Assembly: GCA_963677375.2 (NCBI GenBank)
Contig: CAXXIF010000003.1
Span: 124,001 to 188,000 of the forward strand
Source of the DNA: Pseudaeromonas sp963677375
GTDB lineage: Bacteria > Pseudomonadota > Gammaproteobacteria > Enterobacterales > Aeromonadaceae
Length of the DNA: 64,000 nucleotides
Reading direction: 5' to 3'
Shown piece by piece: positions 1-8,159 of the stretch; positions within the stretch are counted from its first letter, which is position 1; each line of letters starts with the position of its first letter. Below the pieces are notes generated by a model. The model did not search any database. It saw nothing but the letters and a program-made list of their open reading frames with translations, and was not told where the DNA came from. The position numbers were made by a program, and so were the translations under genes.

Positions 1-1
1 G

Positions 2-361
2 CCCAGTCTTACCTACAGTTGTCTGCAGACCCTGCTGCAAGGTTATGAACGTGAGGTATTCGCCATCCTGTTTCTGGATAGCCAACACCGCGTGATCAAG
101 TTCGAGGAGTTGTTCCAAGGCACACTGGATGCGGCCTCCGTCTACCCGCGTGAGGTGGTCAAGGCCGCGCTGGCCTGCAACGCGGCGGCGGTGATCTTTG
201 TACACAACCACCCTTCAGGCTTGCCTGAGCCGAGTCGTTCTGACCGCACTCTTACCGAAACACTTCGAGCCGCTCTGGCCACCGTCGAGATCCGCGTGCT
301 GGATCATCTGGTGATTGGTACTGAAGGGAGAGTGTCGATGGCAGAGCGAGGGTGGTTATAG
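2..361 (+). CDS. RadC-type JAB/MPN domain protein, 5' end outside window
   Basis: The reading frame is open from base 2, so the gene begins before the window. What is visible is the C-terminal JAB (MPN+) domain of the RadC/YeeS family. The metal-binding JAMM signature HxHx7SxxD is complete in HNHPSGLPEPSRSD. The family is common on prophages, plasmids and integrative islands, often next to antirestriction or toxin genes. Its biochemical role is unsettled, and RadC is no longer regarded as a proven DNA repair protein. Its position in front of IS and integrase remnants fits an island-borne copy rather than the chromosomal radC. The N-terminal part cannot be judged. Confidence 0.85.
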   Translation, partial: PSLTYSCLQTLLQGYEREVFAILFLDSQHRVIKFEELFQGTLDAASVYPREVVKAALACNAAAVIFVHNHPSGLPEPSRSDRTLTETLRAALATVEIRVLDHLVIGTEGRVSMAERGWL

Positions 362-463
362 CTAATCCCCATCAGCGCAAAGTTGATGGGGATTCTTGAT
401 CTATGGGCTCGAACAACCTAGAAGGAAAAGAAGCAAGCACGCGCCTGGTGGGCAACTCTTCAG

Positions 464-961
464 TTATCCCACTACCGTCCAGTTCATTTCCGGCTTGAGT
501 GAACGCTGATCAACCACACAAGGGTGAGCATCCACACTCTTTAATTTTTGTTTCATCTTTTGCTGCAACCCGGCTTTCAGCGATTTGGCCGGAGCCAAAC
601 GACCGAGGTAAGGTGATTCCTCCAGATGAAGAACTACGCGGATTCTCTTCACTTTGATTGCCGCAGCCGCAAATCGCTTTTCATCCGGATCGTTAGCATT
701 GCATTTGGCCGCCCACAACCCAGCGAGGGTATTACGCAGCTTATCTGCGATTTCATCGGGTAACTCAATAGACTTGGTGCGTCGATGAACTCGGTAATCT
801 TTGACTTCGATCAGCCAGAATGTTTGTCCATCTATATACGCCAAGTCCATAGCTTTGATGCCATCCGCCATCTTGATGAACTGGTTATGTTGATTTGCAC
901 TCGGAACTGATCCACTTCCCTCCGTAATTTGCATCGAAAACTGATCCACATTTTTAATCAA
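464..961 (-). pseudogene. PD-(D/E)XK nuclease-like protein, 5' end replaced by IS sequence
   Basis: The frame encodes 165 residues, but the first 18 are read from the end of the IS21 element (bases above 907). Native sequence therefore starts near residue 19 and the original N-terminus is lost. The native part contains D39 followed by the E52-V-K54 pair on a hydrophobic strand (FWLIEVKDY). That spacing is typical of PD-(D/E)XK nuclease folds. The rest is basic and not recognised. An IS-supplied ATG might still allow expression, so it may be a hybrid gene. The nuclease assignment rests on one short motif and is an inference. Confidence 0.45.
908..949 (+). repeat. Left terminal repeats of the IS21 element
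   Basis: Two copies of TGATCCAC (908-915, 942-949) flank GCATCGAA (931-938). They match, inverted, the repeats at the right end of the element and are the expected IstA binding sites. Confidence 0.75.
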
Positions 962-1000
962 TCCTGTCCGGTTCTGGCAGGAGAATGTGGAGTGATTGAT

Positions 1001-2500
1001 ATGGCACTTTTAGGCGTGATCAGACGCTGGTATTTCCGTGACGGGATGTCCAAGCGCGAAATTGCCAGACGGACCGGGTTGTCCAGAAACACCCTGAAAA
1101 AATATCTGAGCCAGTCGCAGGTGGAGCCGGTGTATTCACCGCGCCAGTCGAGCAGTAAGTTGGATGATTTTGCCGCCATCCTGCGGGATGCGCTCGTCTT
1201 TGAAGCCAAAAAACCGCGTAAACAGCGTAAGTCCGTGAAGCAGCTGTACCATGATTTACTGCCACAGGGGTATTGCGGCTCGTATGACCGGGTGGCAGCG
1301 TTTGCCCGCCATTGGCGTCAGGAGCAGTCGGTCAGCAAACAAGTCTATGTGCCTTTGTCATTTGCTCCCGGTGAGGCCTTCCAGTTTGACTGGGGCGAGA
1401 ACTGGGTGTCGATTGCGGGCAAAAAAGTCAAAGTGCAGGTCGCGCACTTTAAGCTCTGTCATAGCAAAGCGGGCTATCAGCGGGCGTACTGGACGCAAAC
1501 CCACGAGATGTTGTTTGATGCGCACAATCATGCGTTCCGGGTGTTTGGCGGCGTACCGGCGCGTGGCATTTACGACAATATGAAAACTGCGGTGGATAAG
1601 ATTGGCCGCGGCAAAGCGCGGGTGATTAACAAGCGCTTCCTGGCGATGACCAGTCATTATTTGTTTGATGCTGACTTCTGCAATCCGGCCTCTGGCTGGG
1701 AAAAAGGTCAGGTCGAGAAGTCGGTGCAGGATGGCCGGTATGCACTATGGCATCAGGCGCCAGCGTTTGCTTCACTCGATGAGCTCAATGACTGGCTGGA
1801 GCGTGAGTGCTTGGCGTTGTGGCGAGCGCACAAACATCCTGAGCAAAAACCATTGACCGTCCAGCAATGCTGGCAGGCTGAGCAGCTGCACCTGATGCCC
1901 GTGAGCGCCGCGTTCGATGGTTTTACCGAGCACAGCAAAGTGGTGTCGTCGACCTGTCTGGTCACGTTTGAATGCAATAAATACAGTGTGCCGGCCAGTT
2001 TCGCCAACCGCCGCATCAGTCTACGGGTGTACCCGGACCATCTGGACATGATTGCCGAAGGCCGGCAAATCACTTCGCATCAACGCGTGTTCAGCCGTGA
2101 CCACAGTGCGCCCGGTCAGGTGGTGTACAACTGGCGGCATTATCTGCTGGTGGCGCAGCGTAAACCAGGTGTGCTGCGTAACGGAGCACCATTCCAGAGT
2201 TTGCCGGATGCGTTTAAACAGCTTCAACAGGTGCTGATACAAAAGACCGGAGGCGACCGGGAGATGGTCGATATCCTGGCCTTAGTACTGCACCATGAAT
2301 CTGAGCATGTTGAACTGGCCATTACTTCGGCGCTGCAAAGTGGCTGTGTCTCCAAAGACCATGTTATCAACTGCCTGCACCGGCTGATTGAGGCAACACC
2401 TCCAGCACCGGTGCCTGTGGCGGTGCAATTGCAACTGACCGTCGAGCCGACCAGCGATACCGGACGCTACGAACAGTTAAGGGGCCGGTATGCACATTGA
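1001..2500 (+). CDS. istA: IS21-family transposase IstA
   Basis: This 499-residue transposase cuts and joins the IS ends. An N-terminal helix-turn-helix (MSKREIARRTGLSRNTLKKY) is followed by an RNase-H-like integrase core. The DDE residues can be placed at FQFDWGE, GIYDNMK and GWEKGQVEK. The C-terminal part ends just inside istB. I chose the start at MALLGVIRRW because this is the usual IstA N-terminus; an in-frame start further upstream would lie within the terminal repeats. Length and motifs agree with a full-length, probably active enzyme that works with the IstB ATPase. Confidence 0.92.
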   Translation: MALLGVIRRWYFRDGMSKREIARRTGLSRNTLKKYLSQSQVEPVYSPRQSSSKLDDFAAILRDALVFEAKKPRKQRKSVKQLYHDLLPQGYCGSYDRVAAFARHWRQEQSVSKQVYVPLSFAPGEAFQFDWGENWVSIAGKKVKVQVAHFKLCHSKAGYQRAYWTQTHEMLFDAHNHAFRVFGGVPARGIYDNMKTAVDKIGRGKARVINKRFLAMTSHYLFDADFCNPASGWEKGQVEKSVQDGRYALWHQAPAFASLDELNDWLERECLALWRAHKHPEQKPLTVQQCWQAEQLHLMPVSAAFDGFTEHSKVVSSTCLVTFECNKYSVPASFANRRISLRVYPDHLDMIAEGRQITSHQRVFSRDHSAPGQVVYNWRHYLLVAQRKPGVLRNGAPFQSLPDAFKQLQQVLIQKTGGDREMVDILALVLHHESEHVELAITSALQSGCVSKDHVINCLHRLIEATPPAPVPVAVQLQLTVEPTSDTGRYEQLRGRYAH

Positions 2501-3245
2501 AGCCCTGCTCGCGATGCTCAAACAGCTGAAGCTCTATGGCATGCGTCAGAGTGTGCAGGACTTAAGCTTACAAAATGCACCCGCCTGGCAACACGCACAG
2601 CCGATGCTGGAAACGCTACTCAAAGCGGAAGTCGCAGACCGCGAAGTCCGCTCCGTCGCTTACCAGATGAGTGCCGCCAGATTCTCTGCATACCGCGACC
2701 TGTATGGGTTTAACTTCGCAGAAAGTGAGGTGGATGAACGACTGGTGCAGGATTTACACCGCTGTGAGTTTATTCAAAGCAGCCAGAATCTGGTGTTCGT
2801 CGGCGGACCTGGCACCGGCAAAACCCATCTGGCCACGGCAATTGGTGTTCAGGCCATCCAGCATCACGGCCTGAGAGTGCGGTTTATCTCCACTCTGGAA
2901 CTGGTGAATGCGCTGGAGCTTGAAAAGCGCAAAGACCAATGTGGGCGCATTGCAGCAAGACTCAGCGGTGTGGACTTAGTGGTACTCGATGAACTGGGCT
3001 ATGTGCCATTCAGCCAAAATGGCGGTGCGCTATTGTTCCATCTGCTCAATAAGCTGTATGAAAAGACCAGCGTCATTATCACCACCAACCTGAACTTCAG
3101 CGAATGGCCCAAGGTGTTTGGCGACGCAAAGATGACCACAGCCCTGCTGGACCGGCTCACCCATCACTGCCATATCATCGAAACTGGTAATAACAGTTAT
3201 CGGTTTAAAGAATCAACCAAGAAAGCAAAAACAGCGCGGAGGTAA
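2490..3245 (+). CDS. istB: IS21-family helper ATPase IstB
   Basis: This 251-residue DnaC/DnaA-like AAA+ ATPase selects target DNA and stimulates IstA. The Walker A motif is GGPGTGKTHLA and the Walker B motif is VVLDELGYVPF. The conserved TTNLNFSEW segment follows, then LLDRLTHHCHIIE near the end. The gene overlaps the last 11 bases of istA, the usual translational coupling of this family. No internal stop or frameshift is seen. Confidence 0.93.
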   Translation: MHIEALLAMLKQLKLYGMRQSVQDLSLQNAPAWQHAQPMLETLLKAEVADREVRSVAYQMSAARFSAYRDLYGFNFAESEVDERLVQDLHRCEFIQSSQNLVFVGGPGTGKTHLATAIGVQAIQHHGLRVRFISTLELVNALELEKRKDQCGRIAARLSGVDLVVLDELGYVPFSQNGGALLFHLLNKLYEKTSVIITTNLNFSEWPKVFGDAKMTTALLDRLTHHCHIIETGNNSYRFKESTKKAKTARR

Positions 3246-3289
3246 GGCTTGAGAAAAAACAAATCTTATTGCGATACTGACTGAGTAAA

Positions 3290-3321
3290 GCGGATCAAAA
3301 TTCGATGCAAATGGTGGATCA
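3290..3321 (-). repeat. Right terminal repeats of the IS21 element
   Basis: GCGGATCA (3290-3297), TTCGATGC (3301-3308) and GTGGATCA (3314-3321) are the inverted counterparts of the left-end repeats. The last one marks the outer border, where integrase coding sequence stops abruptly. Confidence 0.7.
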
Positions 3322-4229
3322 GTTTTGCCTGCAAATGAACAGGCGTCATCTAGTAGTTCTTGGAGGAGTGGGCGGACCGCATCGGGTATAGGACGGGTGA
3401 TCTTGGCGCCACTTTTTGAGTTTTGTGATGGAACAACCCAAGTTCCTGTCACTAGCTCCCATTCGCTGGGAGCCGAAAGCCTTATCTCTTGTGTTCTGGC
3501 ACCAAACGACAGCAACAACAGGGCTAGACGGCCGTAGTAACGGTTTGTGGTGCGATTGATCGCCCATCTCCATACGTCACGTAATTCCGCCAAGCTCAGG
3601 ACACGATCTCGTTTCTTCTGTTTCTCACCGACATCCGAGACCGTCAAATCATCGAGTGCATTGCTGATTGCATAACGTCGAACACGGCAGAACTTCAACG
3701 CCTGTTTGCAGTTTTGAAAACAGTATCCACAAGCCACCGGTGCAGATTTGGCGTACTCGTCAAACACGCTCAACCAGTGCCGAGTCTCACAGTCAGCCAG
3801 AGGAAGATCGCCTATTCGTGGATAAACCCACCGCGCAAACTGCTGGCGATGTTTTTCACAGTTAGTCCGCTTCTTTTCTGCATGATGGGTCAGCCAATAC
3901 TCAAGAGCTTCTTGCACCGTTACAGGTTTGAGGCGCTCATCCTTGGCCAAACGGATCATCAGTGCAGGATCATTCCCCTCTTCCAGCCATGCTCTACATT
4001 GCGCGCCTTTCCTGCGAGCTTCAGCTAGAGATAGCCCCTCAGCCTGACCTGTATAAGTCCCTAAGGTGAGATTTTGTGCCTTACCGAGGAGACGATAGCG
4101 ATACACAAAACTGATCTTCCCCGAATTCCGCCAAAGCACAGAAAGCCCGTCACGATCCGCAACCTTCCGAGGAATTTCATCATCGTGCCCTCGTAACATG
4201 CTCTTGAGCTTTGCATCTGACAGTGCCAT
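3322..4229 (-). pseudogene. P4-type tyrosine recombinase (integrase), 3' end lost at IS border
   Basis: The N-terminal DUF4102-like domain and the SAM-like core-binding domain are present, followed by the start of the catalytic domain with its first arginine (FGARTQEIRLS). Native coding ends at FAGK on the edge of the IS21 element. The HxxR, second histidine and nucleophilic tyrosine segments are therefore missing, and the protein cannot recombine DNA. I take MALSDAKLKS (4229) as the start; upstream in-frame starts fall in a 12-base tandem repeat. The gene marks the adjacent DNA as an integrative island whose integrase was disabled by the IS or by a deletion next to it. Confidence 0.88.
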
Positions 4230-4256
4230 TTTTGAACCCACACTTGAACCCACAGT
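4230..4256. repeat. Tandem 12-base repeat before the integrase start
   Basis: TTGAACCCACAC and TTGAACCCACAG lie head to tail immediately upstream of the integrase start codon. On the coding strand they read as two in-frame copies of a short leader. Confidence 0.5.
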
Positions 4257-4272
4257 TTAGTTATATCGTATA

Positions 4273-4370
4273 GGACACCGATAGACAACGCTGGACACTA
4301 GATAAGATAAATTACTTATTTATCAGATGGATATAAAACAACAACGGACAGCTACAGACGGGCATGGACG
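4273..4370. promoter_or_regulatory. Spaced GGACA repeats upstream of integrase (possible arm sites)
   Basis: GGACA occurs at 4273, 4293 and 4346, and GGACG at 4366. This makes two pairs, each with a 20-base spacing. Regular short direct repeats beside an integrase gene resemble arm-type integrase or excisionase binding sites and suggest that the attachment site lies in 4260-4480. No core att duplication could be found by eye. The assignment is an inference. Confidence 0.3.
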
Positions 4371-4425
4371 ATAAGTAAGATAATACGGCATGAACTAAAG
4401 AAATTTAGTTAACGCATTGAAAATA

Positions 4426-4457
4426 AAGGCGCTTATCCGCAAGGAGAAGCGCCTTTT
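4426..4457. terminator. Bidirectional rho-independent terminator
   Basis: The stem AAGGCGCTT / AAGCGCCTT is followed by TTTTT on the plus strand and TTTATTTT on the minus strand. It closes the leftward pair 4509-6143 and separates it from the integrase remnant. Confidence 0.7.
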
Positions 4458-4508
4458 TCATAGAGCCTTGTAGCCATCCACACAGCAGGGTGGAGTTTTT
4501 ACTGTCCG

Positions 4509-4652
4509 CTATTTTTTCAGAACCTTATCCACCTGATCCTTGGTGCGATTAACTTGCTGTGTTACGGGATGCGGGTTGTTTTCACCACCACGCTGATTCC
4601 CTTTGTTGGGAGTTGTTTCACCGGAGTTTCTACCCTGACGATCGATTGACAT
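4509..4652 (-). CDS. Small hydrophilic protein, 47 residues, unknown
   Basis: The 47-residue protein begins MSIDRQGRNSGE and ends DKVLKK. It is rich in Asn, Gln, Gly, Lys and Arg, with no hydrophobic segment, and is probably disordered. The start lies 9 bases after the stop of the Nudix-like gene. A GAGGT Shine-Dalgarno sequence overlaps that stop codon, so the two are very likely cotranscribed and coupled. A terminator follows at 4426-4457. The function is unknown; size and placement would allow an antitoxin-like or accessory partner, but nothing in the sequence proves this. Confidence 0.55.
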   Translation of the reverse strand: MSIDRQGRNSGETTPNKGNQRGGENNPHPVTQQVNRTKDQVDKVLKK

Positions 4653-4661
4653 AGTTGGACC

Positions 4662-6143
4662 TCACATCGTTGTGGATTGCTTTATTGCCAAACCCAGCGT
4701 TGAAAATTTTTCATATCCTTTGATAAAACATGCCGCCCCGGGTGCGCATAGATAGCCGGCTATATTTCGTTCTATAACCCCCTTAAATCCATCATCCGTC
4801 ATATCCACTGGCATCAGGGAGCCTTTCAGGTACTCCCAGTTACCTATCTTTTGATCTGTTGTAAACTGAGTCTCATACCAAGACTCATCTTCTATGACAA
4901 GCATGGTCAACACCTCTGGACGCATGCGAAATAGATCCATATACAAACCAGTTACATGCAGCTTGGCTTTTCCTTGTGCCATCAACTGTTTGATATGACT
5001 GATCTGCGGCTTCCGGTACAGAGAGGCGTAATAGAGATTCGGGTGGATATCAACATCTTCATCCTCTGGATAATTAAACACTTCTTCAGCCAGCTCCCGA
5101 AGGACTTGCTTCTCTAGGTCTAATTCCATCCCATACCGATCAGGATTCGCCAGTTGTGGCTGCATCATGCCAGCAGGGACGACGTGGGCATCGGATGCGC
5201 CATTGGCGTCTGGGTGTTTTTTGGCCAACAGGGTTTCAAAACCATACGGAGTGTTGTAGACCAGCAAGCAGGATACACCGAGCGATAACTCGTCAGAGAA
5301 GTCGTGATCAAGTAACATTCGTTCAAGAGCACAGCTCCAGTCATAAATACTTTTGTGATTTTTATAATCGGCAATATTTTTAGAGTTAAGACCGGGGAAT
5401 AGAGAAATAATATTAAAAAAGTGAATATCACACGAATATAACGCTCGATAGTAACTAGAGATATAACAAGTGATTTCACCTGTAGACACATCAAATGAGT
5501 TCAATGCAAATGTCGGTCTATTTTCTGATTTAGCGTGCGTAACCTTTTCTGTGAATGCTTCAGGGACGCTGATTAAATCTCTATCAAGCAAATTATTATT
5601 GAGCGATGGAATAACGCCATCCGGTAATAAATTAATGGCGGGAAATAAATATTCTTCCCCATCAACGTCAGCCCTTAATATCTTTTGATGCAACACATCT
5701 CTTATATTTCGCGGATGTAAATTCAGAAAAAAGTCCAAAAAACCAGGTTCAAACCTATCTTTATAGTAGGGTTGTTCTGAATTTTTGTACTTTGCTAAAT
5801 AACCATAGTCTGAACATGCGGACTCAAAAATGGCATCATAATGATGTTCGAGTGATTTTTTAGCGGTTTTGATTTTAAGCGTGTCATTGAGCACACAGAG
5901 AGCTAAATCAATAATCTGCTCTCTAATAGCAACCTTATCATCAAGGTAGTCTTTGACATCACTGAGTTCAAAAAAACCGTGATGTACTGCCGGATTGCTC
6001 TCCATTCGTTTCCAGCGTTCAAGTTTCGCCTTGACTGATGATGTTTTTATTCCGCTTTTCTCAAACTGTTCGAAGTATTCAACCAACTTGGATACATCCC
6101 CCTGCAAGAGCAACGCCATCTTTTGTTTTTTTAGCACGTTCAT
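4662..6143 (-). CDS. Nudix-like domain protein, unknown function
   Basis: The 493-residue protein is not recognised as a whole. The C-terminal third has a stretch that fits a Nudix box loosely: HVVPAGMM, then an acidic/charged segment and LRELAEEVF, the REUxEE core of Nudix hydrolases. The spacing between the glycine and the core is longer than usual. The N-terminal 300 residues look helical and match no family I know. The chosen start (MNVLKK) has GGGGAAAG just upstream. The gene is markedly AT-rich compared with its neighbours, a sign of transfer. It is divergent from the operon at 6391 across an AT-rich repeat-bearing intergenic region, so it could be its regulator or a partner. Some Nudix proteins (NrtR family) do act as repressors. 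Confidence 0.55.
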   Translation of the reverse strand: MNVLKKQKMALLLQGDVSKLVEYFEQFEKSGIKTSSVKAKLERWKRMESNPAVHHGFFELSDVKDYLDDKVAIREQIIDLALCVLNDTLKIKTAKKSLEHHYDAIFESACSDYGYLAKYKNSEQPYYKDRFEPGFLDFFLNLHPRNIRDVLHQKILRADVDGEEYLFPAINLLPDGVIPSLNNNLLDRDLISVPEAFTEKVTHAKSENRPTFALNSFDVSTGEITCYISSYYRALYSCDIHFFNIISLFPGLNSKNIADYKNHKSIYDWSCALERMLLDHDFSDELSLGVSCLLVYNTPYGFETLLAKKHPDANGASDAHVVPAGMMQPQLANPDRYGMELDLEKQVLRELAEEVFNYPEDEDVDIHPNLYYASLYRKPQISHIKQLMAQGKAKLHVTGLYMDLFRMRPEVLTMLVIEDESWYETQFTTDQKIGNWEYLKGSLMPVDMTDDGFKGVIERNIAGYLCAPGAACFIKGYEKFSTLGLAIKQSTTM

Positions 6144-6231
6144 ATCTTTCCCCAGCAACAAACCAACACACAACCTAATAAATCAGACACAAAAATAAAA
6201 GTCAAAAAAAAACACCAACAACGCATTGATA

Positions 6232-6283
6232 ACTACATGTGGATGTATGTTTTCTACATATGGAGACTTCACATACTACATGT
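6232..6283. promoter_or_regulatory. Three CTACAT(G/A)T direct repeats in the divergent promoter region
   Basis: ACTACATGT (6232-6240), TCTACATAT (6253-6261) and ACTACATGT (6275-6283) are spaced 21 and 22 bases apart, that is, two helical turns, so a bound protein would meet them on one face of the DNA. ACATGT is itself palindromic. The block lies in the AT-rich gap (6144-6390) between the leftward Nudix-like gene and the rightward operon. It is a good candidate for the operator of one or both. Confidence 0.45.
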
Positions 6284-6390
6284 AATAATTTTCTTATATC
6301 TCACCAATTAACGTTTGTTTGTTTTCATCGTGCGTTTTATACCAATACGAGACGACACAAAATCCCTACCGTGATGATGAGGAACTAGCT

Positions 6391-7527
6391 ATGGACGAAA
6401 AATATATACCATTGTTTGATAGACTGGTTCTTGAGCTGATGGCGGTGCCCAGCCGACATTACCCCGTCATCAAGGACACCGGTTCGAAACAAACACTCCA
6501 ATTCCAAGCCATCGCGTTAATTGTTAACTCCATTGCGTTCTCGGTCAGTACCACCCTATTTTCCCACGTATTGGTTGGGCACCCCCTCGGAACGTCATTA
6601 CTAATCGGAATGTTAGCTGGGGGTGCTCTTTGGTCGATCGATCGGCAGACCATCATCGACCTGAGGCTCAATCCACTTCACGGCCGCGGCAAGGCATGGG
6701 CCGTCAGAATTGGCACCGTAACCATGGCCTTGATGTTGTCCTTGCTCAGTGCTGTTGAGAGTCATGCAACAGATATTGCTCGTCTGCAGGCAGCCAACAC
6801 TCGCCGAAATCTTCAGGCCAGTCTGAAGGAAGACAGCATAGCCAAAACGACTGAGTTTGAGATCGATAGAGCAAAGAAGGCTCTCACGCGTCTGGACGCG
6901 ATTAAAACAGAGTTGACCCAACTGAATGCCGCCGCCACTGGCGCTGCCGCTGAATTGAAGCATGAGCTCGAGGGCGATTACGACCCACGAACAGGCCATA
7001 GAAGGATCGCTGAGCGGGGCCCCAAGGCAAGATTCTGGCAGTCAGAACTGGATGCTCTGCAGGAGAAGATCAAGGCGCTGGAAACTGAAAAAACGAGTAT
7101 TGATAATCCCCAGGGGCGTCTCGCCGATGGCGAATCCAAACTAGTTGATCTGCAAAAAGATCTAGGCATAGAACAGCGCGGCGTAGCTAAAAAGATCAGC
7201 CTTCTATTTCAACTACTTAGAGAGGAGCCTGCTTCCTGGCTGTCGGTAGGATATGGAATGGTCTTAGCGCTACTGCCGGAAATCATGTTGTGGCGGGCGA
7301 TGGCCAGGTCCCAGTGCCTGGAGGCTGATTATCAAGAACTAAATCAGCTGGAGAGGCGCCGAGCTCGGGCATTGGTATTGCAAATGGCGAACCAGCTAAA
7401 GGCCGAATTCGCTGGTTTCGGCCAGGCCGAAGTAGTAGTCACGACAGCGCATCCCGCCAGAGCCAAGTCAGCCATTCAAGAGTGTGAAGACCTGGGCAAC
7501 GGACAGCTTGTAGGAGCTGCAGCATGA
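6391..7527 (+). CDS. DUF4407-like membrane protein with long coiled coil
   Basis: This 378-residue inner-membrane protein is the first gene of the operon. Predicted membrane segments lie at about 38-60, 65-82 and 103-122. A charged, coiled-coil region covers about 125-275, and a fourth membrane segment lies at 283-303. This layout, plus the EGDYDPRTG...ERGP stretch near 194-211 inside the coil, resembles DUF4407 proteins. I chose the start MDEKYIPLF because GAGGA stands 8 bases upstream; the longer form has none. The stop overlaps the next start (ATGA). The function of DUF4407 is not established. Here it presumably anchors the cytosolic partners at the membrane, an inference from topology and context. 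Confidence 0.72.
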   Translation: MDEKYIPLFDRLVLELMAVPSRHYPVIKDTGSKQTLQFQAIALIVNSIAFSVSTTLFSHVLVGHPLGTSLLIGMLAGGALWSIDRQTIIDLRLNPLHGRGKAWAVRIGTVTMALMLSLLSAVESHATDIARLQAANTRRNLQASLKEDSIAKTTEFEIDRAKKALTRLDAIKTELTQLNAAATGAAAELKHELEGDYDPRTGHRRIAERGPKARFWQSELDALQEKIKALETEKTSIDNPQGRLADGESKLVDLQKDLGIEQRGVAKKISLLFQLLREEPASWLSVGYGMVLALLPEIMLWRAMARSQCLEADYQELNQLERRRARALVLQMANQLKAEFAGFGQAEVVVTTAHPARAKSAIQECEDLGNGQLVGAAA

Positions 7528-8159
7528 CAGCCTCTCACGCTATTGAAGAGTTATTGATCCAATGTCACGCGGATGAGAGCGCATTGAAAAATGCCGTACG
7601 GCTCTATCAGTGCCATGGGCTCGGCGCTGATTGTTTACCCGATGCCCGATCATTAAGGGCCATAGCGTTGTTGGGTGACCATGAGCGAGGCAAATGCCTA
7701 AAATCTATCCAAGATCAATGGGAGGCTCTGCAAGATCGAGGGCTGACCAATACCAACGCTCCCGAGGAAGTATCCACCCCTCTCCTGAGGTTGCTCTGTT
7801 ATACCCTGCCTCACCTAGAGTCAATACCCCCGTTGGCTGATGCCCTGAATGTGGATGAGGCACCACCTCCAGAGTGGGGGGTGTTTCGTTGTCCCGATAA
7901 GATAACCAGTGCTTATTGGGGTCGGTTGTTGCTGATCCCGTTCTCGGCGCATCAAGTGGAAGCGCTGCGGATCCACGCCGACGAGGTGTTCGCGCTCGCC
8001 CCGATCATGCTGCGAGCAGTGAACGGCACCATCTCAGGTCAACTCAAGATCCCTGCTGATACCGGGAGCCTGTTCTTCACCTTGCTGTCGGAGGAGGGGC
8101 AGGTTTTTCGCCACGAGCTGAGCCTTGAAACCACCGAGACTATGGAGGAGTGGCAATGA
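7524..8159 (+). CDS. Unknown protein, second gene of the DUF4407/AAA+ operon
   Basis: The 211-residue protein is soluble and acidic and has no family I recognise. The N-terminal half (1-110) looks all-helical, while residues 120-205 look like a mixed or beta-rich domain. There is no signal peptide, membrane segment or catalytic motif. It overlaps the preceding gene by four bases and the following one by the ATGA overlap, so it is translationally coupled on both sides and is very probably a structural or adaptor component of the same system. Confidence 0.7.
   Translation: MTASHAIEELLIQCHADESALKNAVRLYQCHGLGADCLPDARSLRAIALLGDHERGKCLKSIQDQWEALQDRGLTNTNAPEEVSTPLLRLLCYTLPHLESIPPLADALNVDEAPPPEWGVFRCPDKITSAYWGRLLLIPFSAHQVEALRIHADEVFALAPIMLRAVNGTISGQLKIPADTGSLFFTLLSEEGQVFRHELSLETTETMEEWQ

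Larger units (their letters stand above)
908..3321 (+). mobile_element. IS21-family insertion sequence (istA-istB)
   Basis: This is an element of about 2.4 kb with the two overlapping genes istA and istB. Its ends are inverted: TGATCCAC at 908-915 and GTGGATCA at 3314-3321. Internal copies of the terminal motif lie at 942-949 on the left and, as GCGGATCA, at 3290-3297 on the right. GCATCGAA (931-938) and TTCGATGC (3301-3308) form a second matching pair. Multiple terminal repeats are normal in IS21 elements. Both genes look intact. No target-site duplication is visible: the left flank ends in tcggaac and the right flank starts gttttgcc. It interrupts or borders an integrase on the right and a nuclease-like gene on the left. 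Confidence 0.88.
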
